A stretch of 64,000 nucleotides of DNA from Listeria cossartiae subsp. cossartiae (lineage in GTDB: Bacteria > Bacillota > Bacilli > Lactobacillales > Listeriaceae), in assembly GCF_014224155.1 (NCBI RefSeq), contig NZ_JAASUI010000001.1:1-64000 (forward strand), written 5' to 3'. The translations under genes were made by a program, and so were the position numbers. The first letter of the stretch is position 1, and each line of letters opens with the position of its first letter. This document shows, in pieces, positions 47,877-57,189 of the stretch. Below the pieces are notes generated by a model. That model did no database searches. It saw only the letters and a list, made by a program, of their open reading frames with translations, and was not told where the DNA came from.

Positions 47877-49313
47877 TTACAGGTCTGCTCCATTAGTTTC
47901 AATCACTTGTTTATACCAATAATAGCTTTTCTTCGGAATACGCGTCATTGGCGCATCATCTTCCACATCACGGTCAACATAAACAAAACCGTAACGTTTT
48001 TGATAGCCGTTTAACCAGCTTAGAAGGTCTGTGAAGCTCCAAGTGCAGTATCCTAACATATCAACCCCATCACTAATTGCATCGCGAATAGCAGTTGCAT
48101 GCGCGCTCAGATAGTCAATACGGTAGTCATCATTTACTTCGCCATCCACTAATTTATCAAATTCACCTAAACCATTTTCAGTAATTAAAATTGGTAAAGC
48201 ATAGCGGCTGTTAATACGACGAAGCGCAATTTGTAAGCCTTTAGGATCGATTGTCCAGTCCCAGTTCGTTGTTTTTACGAAAGGATTAACGATTTTTTTG
48301 TAAACGCCAGGGATACCAGTTTCTTTTGTGCTGCCTTTTTTACCAGTGAAGTTCATTTCGTTGTTTTGACCAACACCATCAAGCGGGTTGTAAGCAACTG
48401 TTGCGGATTGATAGTAGTTCACGCCCATGAAATCTGGTTTTGCAGACGCAAGTAGTTCCATATCGCCATCTTCAATAACTGGCGCAATATCGTTTTCTTC
48501 TAAATATTTCCAAACAGCTTTCGGATAACGACCAAAAGCATACATATCCATCCAGAAATAGCTATTTAATTCTTCTGCATCGTCGGCAGCTTGAACATTT
48601 TTAGGATCTGTGTCGATTGGATAATGTGGTGTGTAAGCAAAACTTGGTCCAATTTTTCCATCAGGAACGATTTCGTGGAAAGCTTTGATAACACTCGCAT
48701 TAGCTAAGTTCGCAATATGGTTTACTGCGTACATTCTTTTTGGATCGCTAACTTTTGGCGGGTGAAGCGCTTGACCATAACCCATACCAACAAAGATATT
48801 TTGCTCATTCAAGGAAACCCAATATTTCACGCGGTCGCCGTAACGTTTGAATAGCGTTGTGGAATAATTCGTGAAATCTTCAATAACTTGGCGAGATTCC
48901 CAGCCACCGTATTCATCAAATAATGCTTGCGGAATATCCCAGTGATAAAGCGTTACAAGCGGTTCGATGTCATATTTAAGCAACTCATCAATTAAGTTAT
49001 CATAAAATTTCAATCCAGCTTCATTTACTTCGCCTTTACCATTTGGGAAGATACGAGTCCAAGCGATGGAGAAACGGTAAGCTTTTAGGCCAGCGTCTGC
49101 CATTAGTTTTACGTCTTCTTTATAACGGTGATAATGGTCAACAGCGACATCGCCATTTGTACCTTTGAAAGTAGTTCCAGGAATGCGGACATATTCGTCC
49201 CAAACTGATTTACCTTTACCATCTGCGTCCCATGCTCCTTCGATTTGATAAGCTGCAGATGCAGAACCCCATAAGAAGTCTTTCGGGAATGGTGAACGTT
49301 TTTGATGTTCCAT
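47877..49313 (-). CDS. Beta-glucosidase or 6-phospho-beta-glucosidase (GH1)
   Basis: The 478-aa GH1 enzyme has FLWGSASAAYQIEGAWDADG at the N-terminus, acid/base Glu170 in WVSLNEQNIF, the nucleophile in LITENGLGEF near 377, and LNGYQKRYGFVYVDRD near 440, where the Lys/Tyr residues resemble a phosphate-binding loop. It is clearly different from the GH1 gene at 32686 (only partly similar). GGAGG at 49323-49327 on the minus strand supports the ATG. It is cotranscribed with the SMI1-like gene. Confidence 0.9.
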   Translation of the reverse strand: MEHQKRSPFPKDFLWGSASAAYQIEGAWDADGKGKSVWDEYVRIPGTTFKGTNGDVAVDHYHRYKEDVKLMADAGLKAYRFSIAWTRIFPNGKGEVNEAGLKFYDNLIDELLKYDIEPLVTLYHWDIPQALFDEYGGWESRQVIEDFTNYSTTLFKRYGDRVKYWVSLNEQNIFVGMGYGQALHPPKVSDPKRMYAVNHIANLANASVIKAFHEIVPDGKIGPSFAYTPHYPIDTDPKNVQAADDAEELNSYFWMDMYAFGRYPKAVWKYLEENDIAPVIEDGDMELLASAKPDFMGVNYYQSATVAYNPLDGVGQNNEMNFTGKKGSTKETGIPGVYKKIVNPFVKTTNWDWTIDPKGLQIALRRINSRYALPILITENGLGEFDKLVDGEVNDDYRIDYLSAHATAIRDAISDGVDMLGYCTWSFTDLLSWLNGYQKRYGFVYVDRDVEDDAPMTRIPKKSYYWYKQVIETNGADL

Positions 49314-49395
49314 TTAATATAACCTCCATTAAAGCGATTTTTATTAAAAAACTATACTAATATATTTTAAAGTATATTCTTTTAAAAAGATAGTT

Positions 49396-49430
49396 AAAAA
49401 ACGCAGATTCGAAAGGAATCTGCGTTTTTG
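49396..49430 (-). terminator. Terminator of the first Cof-type HAD gene
   Basis: AACGCAGATTC pairs perfectly with GAATCTGCGTT; on the minus strand a T-rich tail follows. Confidence 0.88.
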
Positions 49431-49432
49431 TT

Positions 49433-50245
49433 TTATTTATCGAGCACGAATTTTTGAATCGCTTTTGCGACGCCACTGTCATTGTTCGAAGCAGTCGTAT
49501 AGTCAGAAAGTTGCTTAATTCTTTCCGGAGCATTGCCCATCGCAATACCAAGTCCAGCAAACTCAAGCATCGTAACGTCATTTTCTTGGTCGCCAATGCA
49601 GATAACTTCGCTTTGCTTAATGCCAAGTTTTTCGGAAAGTTCTTTGACCGCGTTACCTTTACTAGCGTCACGATTTAGAATTTCCAAGTAGAAAGGCGTA
49701 CTACGAACTAGATGATATTTTTCACGGAAAGATTCCGGCATTTTCGCAATACCAGCTTCTAGTTCTGGGGCTTCTTCAATAAACATTGCTTTCGACATAA
49801 TAAAATCTTCCGGCACGTTTTCGATTTCTTTATAAATCAATTGGCTACCAGTAAGATAGGCTTCGACAATCGTGTATTTGCCGATTTCACGGTTCGGCGT
49901 ATAAAGCGCTTTGTCATCAAAGAAATGCATGTGCAAATTGCTATTTAAGCTCACTTCGTAAATATCTTTTAAGTCTTCGATACCAAGTGTTAAGTGAGAA
50001 ATAACTTCTTTGGTAAACGTATCTTGAACGAGTGCGCCGTTAAAACTAATAACGTAATCGCCTTCCTCACGTAGTTCAAGTTCTGTTAAATAATTTTCTA
50101 CGCCAACAAGCGGACGCCCAGTACAAAGAACCACTTTTACACCTTTTAATTTAGCTTGACGAATGGCTTCTTTTACTTCATCTGTAACCTTATGATCATC
50201 TGTTAGTAGTGTTCCATCAATATCAATCGCAATTAATTTATACAA
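49433..50245 (-). CDS. Cof-type HAD phosphatase
   Basis: The 270-aa protein is a type IIB (Cof/YidA) HAD hydrolase, usually a sugar-phosphate or flavin-precursor phosphatase. Motif I is AIDIDGTLLTDDH (residues 7-19), motif II is LCTGRPL near 41, the Lys of motif III is in ASKGNAVKEL near 195, and motif IV is CIGDQENDVTMLEFAG near 217. The start is TTG at the minus-strand position 50245, with AAAGGAGCTAG upstream. A minus-strand extended -10 (TGCTATACT) lies at about 50280-50288. Confidence 0.88.
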   Translation of the reverse strand: MYKLIAIDIDGTLLTDDHKVTDEVKEAIRQAKLKGVKVVLCTGRPLVGVENYLTELELREEGDYVISFNGALVQDTFTKEVISHLTLGIEDLKDIYEVSLNSNLHMHFFDDKALYTPNREIGKYTIVEAYLTGSQLIYKEIENVPEDFIMSKAMFIEEAPELEAGIAKMPESFREKYHLVRSTPFYLEILNRDASKGNAVKELSEKLGIKQSEVICIGDQENDVTMLEFAGLGIAMGNAPERIKQLSDYTTASNNDSGVAKAIQKFVLDK

Positions 50246-50380
50246 TATACTAGCTCCTTTTCCATCATAAACTCATTCTAGTATAGCATAAATTCAGACA
50301 GATTTGCGGCTATCTATTGAAACGACAAGGAATTTATGGCATGATTGACATGGAAACTTGATAAAGAAAAGAGTGAAATA

Positions 50381-50884
50381 ATGAAACGTAATTATCATGT
50401 GAAATTTTTAAATGAAAAAGATGTAGAACTTGCAGAAGCTGTTTGCGCAGCATCCGAAGATTATTATCTAATTGAACAAAATAAGCCCGCATCGAAAAAT
50501 GATGCATTAAAAATTATCACTGAAATTCCAGACGGAAAAACAAGATTCGATAAATTCGTACTAGCAGTGTTGGATGAAAATGAAAAACCAATCGGCTTAG
50601 TAGATATCGTTTCCGATTACCCAAGAAAAGGCCGCTGGTTTATCGGCTTGCTCCTTTTAACGCCAGATGCTCGTCATAATGGTCTTGGAAAAGTGCTTCA
50701 CCAAACGATCAAAGAGTGGGCTAGTGACGGCGGGGCAGATTCTTTAGCGTTAGGCGTCTTAGCAGAGAATGAAAAAGGTCGCGGATTTTTTGAACATCTG
50801 GGTTACACGAAAGAAGAAACAAAACAAGCTAGTTATGGTGGAAAAGAACAAGAAGTTAGCATTTTCGCTTTAGCTATTAAATAA
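50381..50884 (+). CDS. GNAT-family N-acetyltransferase
   Basis: The 167-aa protein shows the GNAT core: FVLAVLDENEKPIGLVDIVS (beta strands 2-4), LLLTPDARHNGLGKVLHQTI with the acetyl-CoA P-loop RHNGLGKVL, and NEKGRGFFEHLGYTKEETKQ near the C-terminus. The substrate is unknown. The frame is open from 50345, but TTGAAA at 50317 and CATGAT at 50340 suggest that transcription starts after that ATG, so 50381 is preferred. Confidence 0.85.
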   Translation: MKRNYHVKFLNEKDVELAEAVCAASEDYYLIEQNKPASKNDALKIITEIPDGKTRFDKFVLAVLDENEKPIGLVDIVSDYPRKGRWFIGLLLLTPDARHNGLGKVLHQTIKEWASDGGADSLALGVLAENEKGRGFFEHLGYTKEETKQASYGGKEQEVSIFALAIK

Positions 50885-50886
50885 AA

Positions 50887-50919
50887 GAAGGATGTAGCTC
50901 ATTAGGCTGCATCCTTTTT
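50887..50919. terminator. Bidirectional terminator between GNAT and Crp-type genes
   Basis: AAGGATGTAGC pairs with GCTGCATCCTT, followed by TTTTT; A-rich on the other side. Confidence 0.88.
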
Positions 50920-50920
50920 G

Positions 50921-51583
50921 TTAATCTACTGCATTATTTTTTTCTAATAGAGCGTCCATATTAACGCGCCATTGTAATTTTACTTTTGAAATAATCCCTG
51001 CTTCTTTTAATTCTTTCAGTTGTGAATAGAAGAATGCTTTGGAAAGAGTACAGTAATTTTTAATGACTGTTGTACTAATTGCTTTCGGTAGTGATGCCAC
51101 GCCGTTTTCTACCTCGATTTCAAGGAGTTTGACAAGCATTTCAAAAACAAAAGCTAATTGATCTTTTTTATCGCGATATTGTATAAGCGATTTGTAATAA
51201 CCATGTTTTGCAATGGTCCTCATGATAGTATACTGGAAACCAAAATTTTCCGGGAAAAGAGATAATGAATATTCAATATCTTTCTTCTTATATATGATTA
51301 CTTCACATTCTGTTAACGTTTGATAAGTAAATAGAAGTGGTGTGTTTTCGAAAATAGTATAGTATCCCATGAAAAAATTAGCTGTGAATATAGAATAAAT
51401 TTTATCATTATCGAAATCAATGTATCCAGCCAATAAACCGGATTTTAGTAAATATACACAATCCTGATTTTCCGTTACTAAATCGTTTAAAATGGTGTGT
51501 TCAGGAATCGTGATACTGTTGGATTTTAAATTGTATTGCTCCATCATTGCAACAAACTCTTTGTGATTAAATGGATAGGCCAT
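50921..51583 (-). CDS. Crp/Fnr-family regulator (PrfA-like paralog 1)
   Basis: The 220-aa protein has an N-terminal cyclic-nucleotide-like beta-roll (residues 20-110, e.g. CVYLLKSGLLAGYIDFDND), a long central helix with FPENFGFQYTIMR, and a C-terminal winged helix (STTVIKNYCTLSKAFFYSQL near 168). No Cys cluster for Fe-S is present and the cAMP-binding Arg/Glu pattern is not evident, so the ligand is unknown. Listeria encodes many such PrfA relatives. A paralog lies at 60683-61354. Confidence 0.85.
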   Translation of the reverse strand: MAYPFNHKEFVAMMEQYNLKSNSITIPEHTILNDLVTENQDCVYLLKSGLLAGYIDFDNDKIYSIFTANFFMGYYTIFENTPLLFTYQTLTECEVIIYKKKDIEYSLSLFPENFGFQYTIMRTIAKHGYYKSLIQYRDKKDQLAFVFEMLVKLLEIEVENGVASLPKAISTTVIKNYCTLSKAFFYSQLKELKEAGIISKVKLQWRVNMDALLEKNNAVD

Positions 51584-51786
51584 TTTTTCGCTTCGTCTCC
51601 TTCAGATTCAGTTGTGCTCACATAAATTAATTGTATCACCGTAAAAGTCTTATTAAGTACTAAAAACAGACCACGACAGAATCTCTTTTTTATGAAAATA
51701 CCCGTTTTAAGCCAATGTAACCGCAATAATTTTGCCACATTTAGCCTATTTCTTGCTTGAAAAAGGTTAAGCATTACTCATTATTG

Positions 51787-51829
51787 AAAAAGGCCGATAA
51801 TAAAGTTTTCTCTTTATTATCGGCCTTTT
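51787..51829 (-). terminator. Strong terminator of the metallo-beta-lactamase gene
   Basis: AAAAGGCCGATAATAAAG pairs perfectly with CTTTATTATCGGCCTTTT (18 bp). A/T flanks make it usable in both directions. Confidence 0.92.
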
Positions 51830-51846
51830 GAATGTGGACATCGAAA

Positions 51847-52689
51847 TTATTTCCCAATTGAATACGTGCTACCGTTACCTGTGACAACGATTGTTTTACT
51901 ACGATCTGTCCGATAAACTTTTGCTTTCGCTTTGGTTAGTCTGCTGACTGTTTGCGAAGTGGGGTGACCGTAGCCATTTTTGCCGACACTAATAATGGCG
52001 TATTTTGGTTTCACGACATTAACAAAAGCTTGGCTAGTCGCAGTTTTGGAGCCTTGTGTACTTACTTTTAGCACATCAGCTCGTAAAGTTTTCTTCGCTT
52101 TAATCATATCGGTTTCTGCTTTGGTTTGCGCATCTCCTGTGAAAAGAAAGGTGTTTTTCTTATATGCGACGTGGAGAACAGCGCTCCAATTGTTGCGATC
52201 GGTTTTTCCATATGTTTTAACAGGCCCTACAAACTGGGCATTTACTCCTTTGACGGGAAGTTTTACACCAGCTTTGGCGGTTTTAATCGCTAATTTTTTC
52301 TTTTTCGCCGTATTTACAAAATCTTTGTATGCGGCTGTTGTATTAGTAGAATTAGGTGCGTAAAGGCTTTTTACTTTGATACTATTCATGACTTCTGGTA
52401 AGCCGCCAATGTTGTCAGCGTCTGAATGGGAGGCAATCATAATATCAATATCTTGTACTTTTAATTTCTTTAAATAGTTAACGACAATTTTCCCTTTGCC
52501 TTTGTTACCAGCATCGATGAGGATATCTTCCCCACTAGGCGCTTTGATGTAAATGGCGTCCCCCTGGCCAACATCAATGAAATGTACTTTTATTGTTGGT
52601 GCAGCTGCTTCGGCTTGGATGGAACCCGGTACCGAAATCCCCGTAATTAAAGCAAAAACCAACAATATGTTTAAAATCCCTTTTTTCAT
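51847..52689 (-). CDS. Secreted ComEC/Rec2-like metallo-beta-lactamase protein
   Basis: The 280-aa protein has a signal peptide (about residues 1-28) and then a single MBL-fold domain like the C-terminal part of ComEC: VHFIDVGQGDAIYIKAPSG, IDAGNKGKG, and IASHSDADNIGGLPEVMNSI near 83. The metal motif usually reads HxDxDHxG; here Asn replaces the second-last His (HSDADN), so metal binding may differ. FTGDAQTKAETDM and GHPTSQTV follow. Such stand-alone proteins are probably extracellular nucleases or hydrolases; activity is unproven. Confidence 0.82.
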   Translation of the reverse strand: MKKGILNILLVFALITGISVPGSIQAEAAAPTIKVHFIDVGQGDAIYIKAPSGEDILIDAGNKGKGKIVVNYLKKLKVQDIDIMIASHSDADNIGGLPEVMNSIKVKSLYAPNSTNTTAAYKDFVNTAKKKKLAIKTAKAGVKLPVKGVNAQFVGPVKTYGKTDRNNWSAVLHVAYKKNTFLFTGDAQTKAETDMIKAKKTLRADVLKVSTQGSKTATSQAFVNVVKPKYAIISVGKNGYGHPTSQTVSRLTKAKAKVYRTDRSKTIVVTGNGSTYSIGK

Positions 52690-52705
52690 CCCTTTTCCCC
52701 TTCTC

Positions 52706-53527
52706 TTATGAAATGAATTCTTTTAGAAATTTGTAAACCCCATCTGCTTCATTCGTGTCAGTAAGATGACTAGCTGCTGCTTTGACATTATCACTTGCAT
52801 TCGCCATCGCAACACCAGTTCCAGCATATTGTAGCATGCCAATATCATTTTCGCCATCACCAAACGTAATAATTCGTTCACGCGGGATACCATAATGCTT
52901 CCCAAGCGCTTCAACAGCTGTTTTTTTGTCAGAATTAGCAGGAAGTATTTCTAAATTATCATGGTGAGAAGAGAGTACGCGGATACCATTTGCTTCATTA
53001 AGAGCTGCGCGAACCTCAGTTAATTTAGCGGCCTCATTTTCAGCAACAACAATCGCGTTTAAAAATTGATGCATATTTTCGTCAAAAACACTTTTATCAT
53101 TAATAGAAACGAGCGAAAAACTTTTATGGCCCGTATCTAGGCGACTTTTATCCGCAAGTTCACGGAAGAAAGCAGGTGGTTCTTTTGTATAGAAAAGTGC
53201 ATTTGTAGAGAAGAAAAACAGTGGCAAATCAAAATCGCTCATAATTTCGTAAGTGGAGCGGATTGCTGTGGTTTCTAAAGTTGTTTTAAGCAATTGTTCA
53301 TCGCGAATGGCCGCATAAGAGCCGTTAGATGCGATAACATGGCCCGAGTTGCTGACTTTAAAACCAACTTCACGAGCAGAAGGATACATCCGACCTGTAG
53401 AAATAGAGAAAATATGGCCATCTTTTTCTAAAGTTTGGATTAAATCGCGCGTTTTTTCGGATACAGTTTGATCTTGGCGTAGTAACGTGCCATCAATATC
53501 GGAACAAATTAAATATTTTTCAGTCAA
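52706..53527 (-). CDS. Cof-type HAD phosphatase
   Basis: The 273-aa type IIB HAD hydrolase has motif I ICSDIDGTLLRQDQ (residues 7-20), motif II FSISTGRMYPS near 35, motif III Lys in SDKKTAVEALGKH near 199 and motif IV TFGDGENDIGMLQYAG near 221. The start is TTG on the minus strand with AAAAGGATGA upstream. It lies 16 nt before the metallo-beta-lactamase gene, so the two are probably cotranscribed. Confidence 0.87.
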   Translation of the reverse strand: MTEKYLICSDIDGTLLRQDQTVSEKTRDLIQTLEKDGHIFSISTGRMYPSAREVGFKVSNSGHVIASNGSYAAIRDEQLLKTTLETTAIRSTYEIMSDFDLPLFFFSTNALFYTKEPPAFFRELADKSRLDTGHKSFSLVSINDKSVFDENMHQFLNAIVVAENEAAKLTEVRAALNEANGIRVLSSHHDNLEILPANSDKKTAVEALGKHYGIPRERIITFGDGENDIGMLQYAGTGVAMANASDNVKAAASHLTDTNEADGVYKFLKEFIS

Positions 53528-53607
53528 ATAAAATCATCCTTTTTAGTTAATAAGCTAAGTATACCATGTGTGAATCGGGAATGATGCAATGATTTTTATC
53601 TGCGTAT

Positions 53608-53637
53608 AAAAAAAGCCACCAGATTCGGCGGCTTTTT
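53608..53637 (-). terminator. Terminator of the sugar ABC ATPase gene
   Basis: AAAAAGCCACC pairs with GGCGGCTTTTT (one mismatch) around AGATTC; on the minus strand a T run follows. Confidence 0.85.
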
Positions 53638-53647
53638 CATAAGTAAA

Positions 53648-54748
53648 TTAATCAGTTAAGTTATCTTCTGTTTCTGGATCAAAGAAATGCGATTTAGACA
53701 TTTCGAATGCTAAAGTTAGTACTTCGTTTGGTTGATGTTCAGAACGAGCATCAACACGAGCTACGAATTCATGTGCACCAACGCGGCTGTGAAGCATAAA
53801 TTCAGCACCAGTAAGTTCGGCAACAACTGTAGTCGCTTTGAACGTATAACCTGGGTTTGCTTCAATAACGATTGGTTCATCATGGATATCTTCTGGACGA
53901 ATACCGAAAACGATATCTTTGCCGTCGAATCCTCTGTCTTTAAGAAGTTTCAGTTTACCTTCTGGAACAGCGATAGTGAAGTCATCACCGATAAAGTTAG
54001 CGCCTTCTAAACGACCTTTGAAGAAGTTCATCGCTGGGCTACCAATAAAGCCGGCTACGAACATATTCACTGGGTGATCATACACTTGTTTTGGGGAACC
54101 AACTTGTTGGATAACGCCGTCTTTCATGATAACGATACGTGTCGCCATTGTCATTGCTTCTGTTTGGTCATGGGTAACGTAGATCATTGTCGTATCTAAT
54201 TGTTGGTGAAGTTTTGTGATTTCCGCACGCATTTGCACACGTAATTTTGCATCCAAGTTGGAAAGTGGTTCATCCATTAGGAAGACTTTAGCGTCACGAA
54301 CGATGGCACGACCTAAAGCAACACGTTGACGTTGACCACCGGAAAGTGCACTCGGTTTACGTTTTAAGTACTCTGTTAAGCCAAGAATATCAGCTGCGTG
54401 CTCCACACGTTTTTTAATTTCGTCTTTTGGCATTTTACGAAGTTTTAAACCAAATGCCATATTATCATATACAGTCATATGTGGATATAATGCGTAGTTT
54501 TGGAAAACCATTGCGATGTCGCGGTCTTTCGGTGCAACATTATTCATTACTTTGCCATCAATTGATAATTCGCCTTTAGAAATTTCTTCTAATCCAGCGA
54601 TCATACGTAATGTTGTAGATTTACCACAACCAGATGGACCTACAAAAACGATGAATTCTTTGTCATCGATTTCTAAATTAAAGTCAGAAACTGCAGTTAC
54701 TTTGTTATCATATATTTTATAAATATGTTCTAGTGATAATTGTGCCAA
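53648..54748 (-). CDS. Sugar ABC importer ATPase (MsmK/UgpC/MalK type)
   Basis: The 366-aa ATPase energises carbohydrate importers. It has Walker [13 protein letters not shown] near residue 37, Q-loop [12 protein letters not shown], signature [16 protein letters not shown] near 135, Walker [17 protein letters not shown], the His switch [11 protein letters not shown], and a C-terminal TOBE/MOI domain (about 240-360). No permease or binding protein is adjacent, so it is probably the shared ATPase for several importers. The start is TTG on the minus strand with AGAGGCGAAATAAG upstream. Confidence 0.93.
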   Translation of the reverse strand: MAQLSLEHIYKIYDNKVTAVSDFNLEIDDKEFIVFVGPSGCGKSTTLRMIAGLEEISKGELSIDGKVMNNVAPKDRDIAMVFQNYALYPHMTVYDNMAFGLKLRKMPKDEIKKRVEHAADILGLTEYLKRKPSALSGGQRQRVALGRAIVRDAKVFLMDEPLSNLDAKLRVQMRAEITKLHQQLDTTMIYVTHDQTEAMTMATRIVIMKDGVIQQVGSPKQVYDHPVNMFVAGFIGSPAMNFFKGRLEGANFIGDDFTIAVPEGKLKLLKDRGFDGKDIVFGIRPEDIHDEPIVIEANPGYTFKATTVVAELTGAEFMLHSRVGAHEFVARVDARSEHQPNEVLTLAFEMSKSHFFDPETEDNLTD

Positions 54749-54786
54749 CTTATTTCGCCTCTTTCTATTTTTTAACTTGTGTTCAT

Positions 54787-54808
54787 TGTATATGAAAACG
54801 CTTTACAA
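54787..54808. promoter_or_regulatory. Weak cre-like site near the sugar ATPase gene
   Basis: TGAAAACGCTTTACA resembles a CcpA cre site (TGAAARCGYTTWCA) with one extra base. It lies upstream of the ATPase gene, where carbon control would make sense, but the match is imperfect. Confidence 0.3.
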
Positions 54809-54977
54809 AAACTATGGCAATTTGCACAAAGAAAAAATTCATCTGTTGGGCAAAGTGCATAACTACCAAAAAAATAAAAAGAAGTAAAGGGACAAAAGAC
54901 CTTTTATGTGAAGGATTTTTCATGCCATTTAATTCTTTAGTCCCAATTCCAAAAAATCCTCGGATATCATTACAAAA

Positions 54978-55025
54978 AAACTTTATCTTGTGTTATATTA
55001 TTATAGCAGACACAATATATAGTTA
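54978..55025 (+). promoter_or_regulatory. Tandem NrdR boxes in the nrdD promoter
   Basis: Two 16-bp sites, AAACTTTATCTTGTGT (54978-54993) and ACACAATATATAGTTA (55010-55025), resemble the NrdR box (ACACWATATATWGTGT). Their centres are 32 bp apart, the three-turn spacing typical of NrdR-controlled genes. A -10-like TATTAT lies between them. Confidence 0.72.
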
Positions 55026-55038
55026 GTGGGGGATTATC

Positions 55039-57189
55039 ATGTACGTGGAACAACTTAATGAACAAAAGGTAATAAAAAGGGATGGCCGCAAAGCAAACTT
55101 TGATTTAATTAAAATTCGTAATGCCGTTGAAGCATCTATGAAAGCAATTAATTTAGAGGACGAAACTTTCTTAGAAGAGATTTTGCTTGAGGTTGTAAGT
55201 GAATTACCTAACAAGGCAGATATGACCATCGATGAAATCCAGCATTGCGTCGAAAATACTTTAATGAAATCGACGTATCCTGATGTAGCGAGGGCTTACA
55301 TAGAGTACCGCCATGACCGCGACCATGAGCGTGAAAACATCACAGACATGCACAAAAGCGTAGAAAAATTACTACAAAAAGACAAAACAGTAGTAAACGA
55401 AAATGCCAACAAAGACGCAACTGTCTTTAACACACAACGCGATTTAACAGCAGGGGCCGTAGCCAAAAGTTACGCATTAAAATACATGCTGCCAAAACAC
55501 GTATCCAACGCCCATTTAAAAGGAGAAATCCATTTTCACGATTTAGACTACAGCCCATACCACGCGATGACCAACTGTTGTTTAATCGACATCGAGGGAA
55601 TGCTTAAAAAAGGATTTACGATTGGTAACGCCAACGTAGAAAGTCCAAAATCCATCCAAACAGCTACAGCGCAAATTGCTCAAATAATCGCAAACGTAGC
55701 TAGTTCGCAGTACGGCGGCTGCTCGGTTGACCGCATTGATGAAGTTTTATCCGTTTATGCGCGTTTGAACTTTGAAAAACATAAAAAAGATGCGATGGAA
55801 TGGGTCGTTCCAGAAAAACAAGAAGGCTATGCGGCAGAGAAAACACGTAAAGATATTTACGATGCCATGCAAAGCTTAGAATACGAAATCAACACATTAT
55901 ATACAAGTAATGGCCAAACACCGTTCGTAACACTAGGCTTTGGTCTTGGTGAAGATTGGTTTGCCCGCGAAATCCAAAAAGCTATCCTAAAAGTAAGAAT
56001 TGGCGGCGTTGGTAAAGATAAACACACGGCCATTTTCCCGAAATTAGTATTTTCGATTCGCCGTGGAACTAATTTAAACGCAGCAGATCCAAACTATGAT
56101 ATCAAACAATTAGCGCTAGAATGCTCCTCCAAACGGATGTATCCAGACGTGCTTAATTACGACTCACTTGTTCGCTTAACTGGCGATTTCAAAGTGCCAA
56201 TGGGTTGCCGTTCTTTCTTGCCAGCTTGGGAAAACGAAAATGGTGAACACGTGAACGCAGGAAGAAACAACCTTGGTGTTGTAACACTTAACATTCCACG
56301 TATTGCTATTCAAAGTGGCGGCGACAAAGATCGTTTCTGGGAAATTTTCCACGAACGCATGAAAACAGTCAAAGATGCACTGCTTTTCCGTTTAAACCGC
56401 GTACGCCAAGCACGTCCAGAAAATGCGCCAATTTTATATAAATATGGAGCATTTGGCAAACGACTACAAGACGGCGAAAGTGTCGATCAATTATTTAATA
56501 AAGAACGCTCCACTATTTCTATCGGCTATATCGGTCTTTATGAAGCAGCGACTGTATTTTACGGTGGCGAATGGGAAGGCGATGCAGAAGCGAAAAACTT
56601 CACGCTTGATATCTTGAAAGAACTCAAAGGCTATGCCGACAACTGGAAAGATGAATATGGCTATTGGTTCAGCGTCTACTCGACACCAAGCGAAAGCCTA
56701 ACAGACCGTTTCAACCGTTTAGACAAAGAAAAATATGGCGTAATTAAAGACATCACGGATAAAGACTACTACCAAAACTCTTTCCACTACGATGTTCGCA
56801 AAAAAATTACACCATTTGAAAAAATTGATTTTGAAAAAGAATATCCAGAATTTTGCTCAGGCGGATTTATTCACTACTGTGAGTATCCAAAAATGGTTCA
56901 CAACACGAAAGCGCTTGAGGCTGTATGGGATTACTCTTATGATCGCGTAGCTTATCTTGGTACAAATACACCAATCGATAAATGTTACGAATGTGATTTT
57001 GAAGGCGAATTTGTCCCAACAGAAGAAGGCTTCAAATGCCCAAGCTGTGGCAATACTGACCCTGAAAAAGCAGATGTTGTAAAACGTACTTGTGGCTATT
57101 TAGGTAACCCAATGAAACGCCCAATGGTTCATGGACGTCACGTAGAAATCAGCAATCGCGTGAAACACATGGAGAACCTAGGTGAATAA
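55039..57189 (+). CDS. nrdD: Anaerobic (class III) ribonucleotide reductase
   Basis: NrdD makes deoxyribonucleotides without oxygen using a glycyl radical. The 716-aa protein has an N-terminal ATP-cone (VIKRDGRKANFDLIKIRNAV), the catalytic barrel (YSPYHAMTNCCLID, GCRSFLPAWENENGEH), a C-terminal zinc site (CYECDFEG ... CPSCG), and the glycyl radical loop RTCGYLGNPMKRPM. The C-terminal loop looks complete; a short deletion there has been described in some Listeria strains, so anaerobic growth is predicted here. It overlaps nrdG by 8 nt. Confidence 0.96.
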   Translation: MYVEQLNEQKVIKRDGRKANFDLIKIRNAVEASMKAINLEDETFLEEILLEVVSELPNKADMTIDEIQHCVENTLMKSTYPDVARAYIEYRHDRDHERENITDMHKSVEKLLQKDKTVVNENANKDATVFNTQRDLTAGAVAKSYALKYMLPKHVSNAHLKGEIHFHDLDYSPYHAMTNCCLIDIEGMLKKGFTIGNANVESPKSIQTATAQIAQIIANVASSQYGGCSVDRIDEVLSVYARLNFEKHKKDAMEWVVPEKQEGYAAEKTRKDIYDAMQSLEYEINTLYTSNGQTPFVTLGFGLGEDWFAREIQKAILKVRIGGVGKDKHTAIFPKLVFSIRRGTNLNAADPNYDIKQLALECSSKRMYPDVLNYDSLVRLTGDFKVPMGCRSFLPAWENENGEHVNAGRNNLGVVTLNIPRIAIQSGGDKDRFWEIFHERMKTVKDALLFRLNRVRQARPENAPILYKYGAFGKRLQDGESVDQLFNKERSTISIGYIGLYEAATVFYGGEWEGDAEAKNFTLDILKELKGYADNWKDEYGYWFSVYSTPSESLTDRFNRLDKEKYGVIKDITDKDYYQNSFHYDVRKKITPFEKIDFEKEYPEFCSGGFIHYCEYPKMVHNTKALEAVWDYSYDRVAYLGTNTPIDKCYECDFEGEFVPTEEGFKCPSCGNTDPEKADVVKRTCGYLGNPMKRPMVHGRHVEISNRVKHMENLGE

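Noticed and set aside
54749..54977. Small ORF of 70 codons at 54814-55026
   Set aside because: Low-complexity frame crossing the NrdR box with no ribosome site; treated as intergenic DNA.
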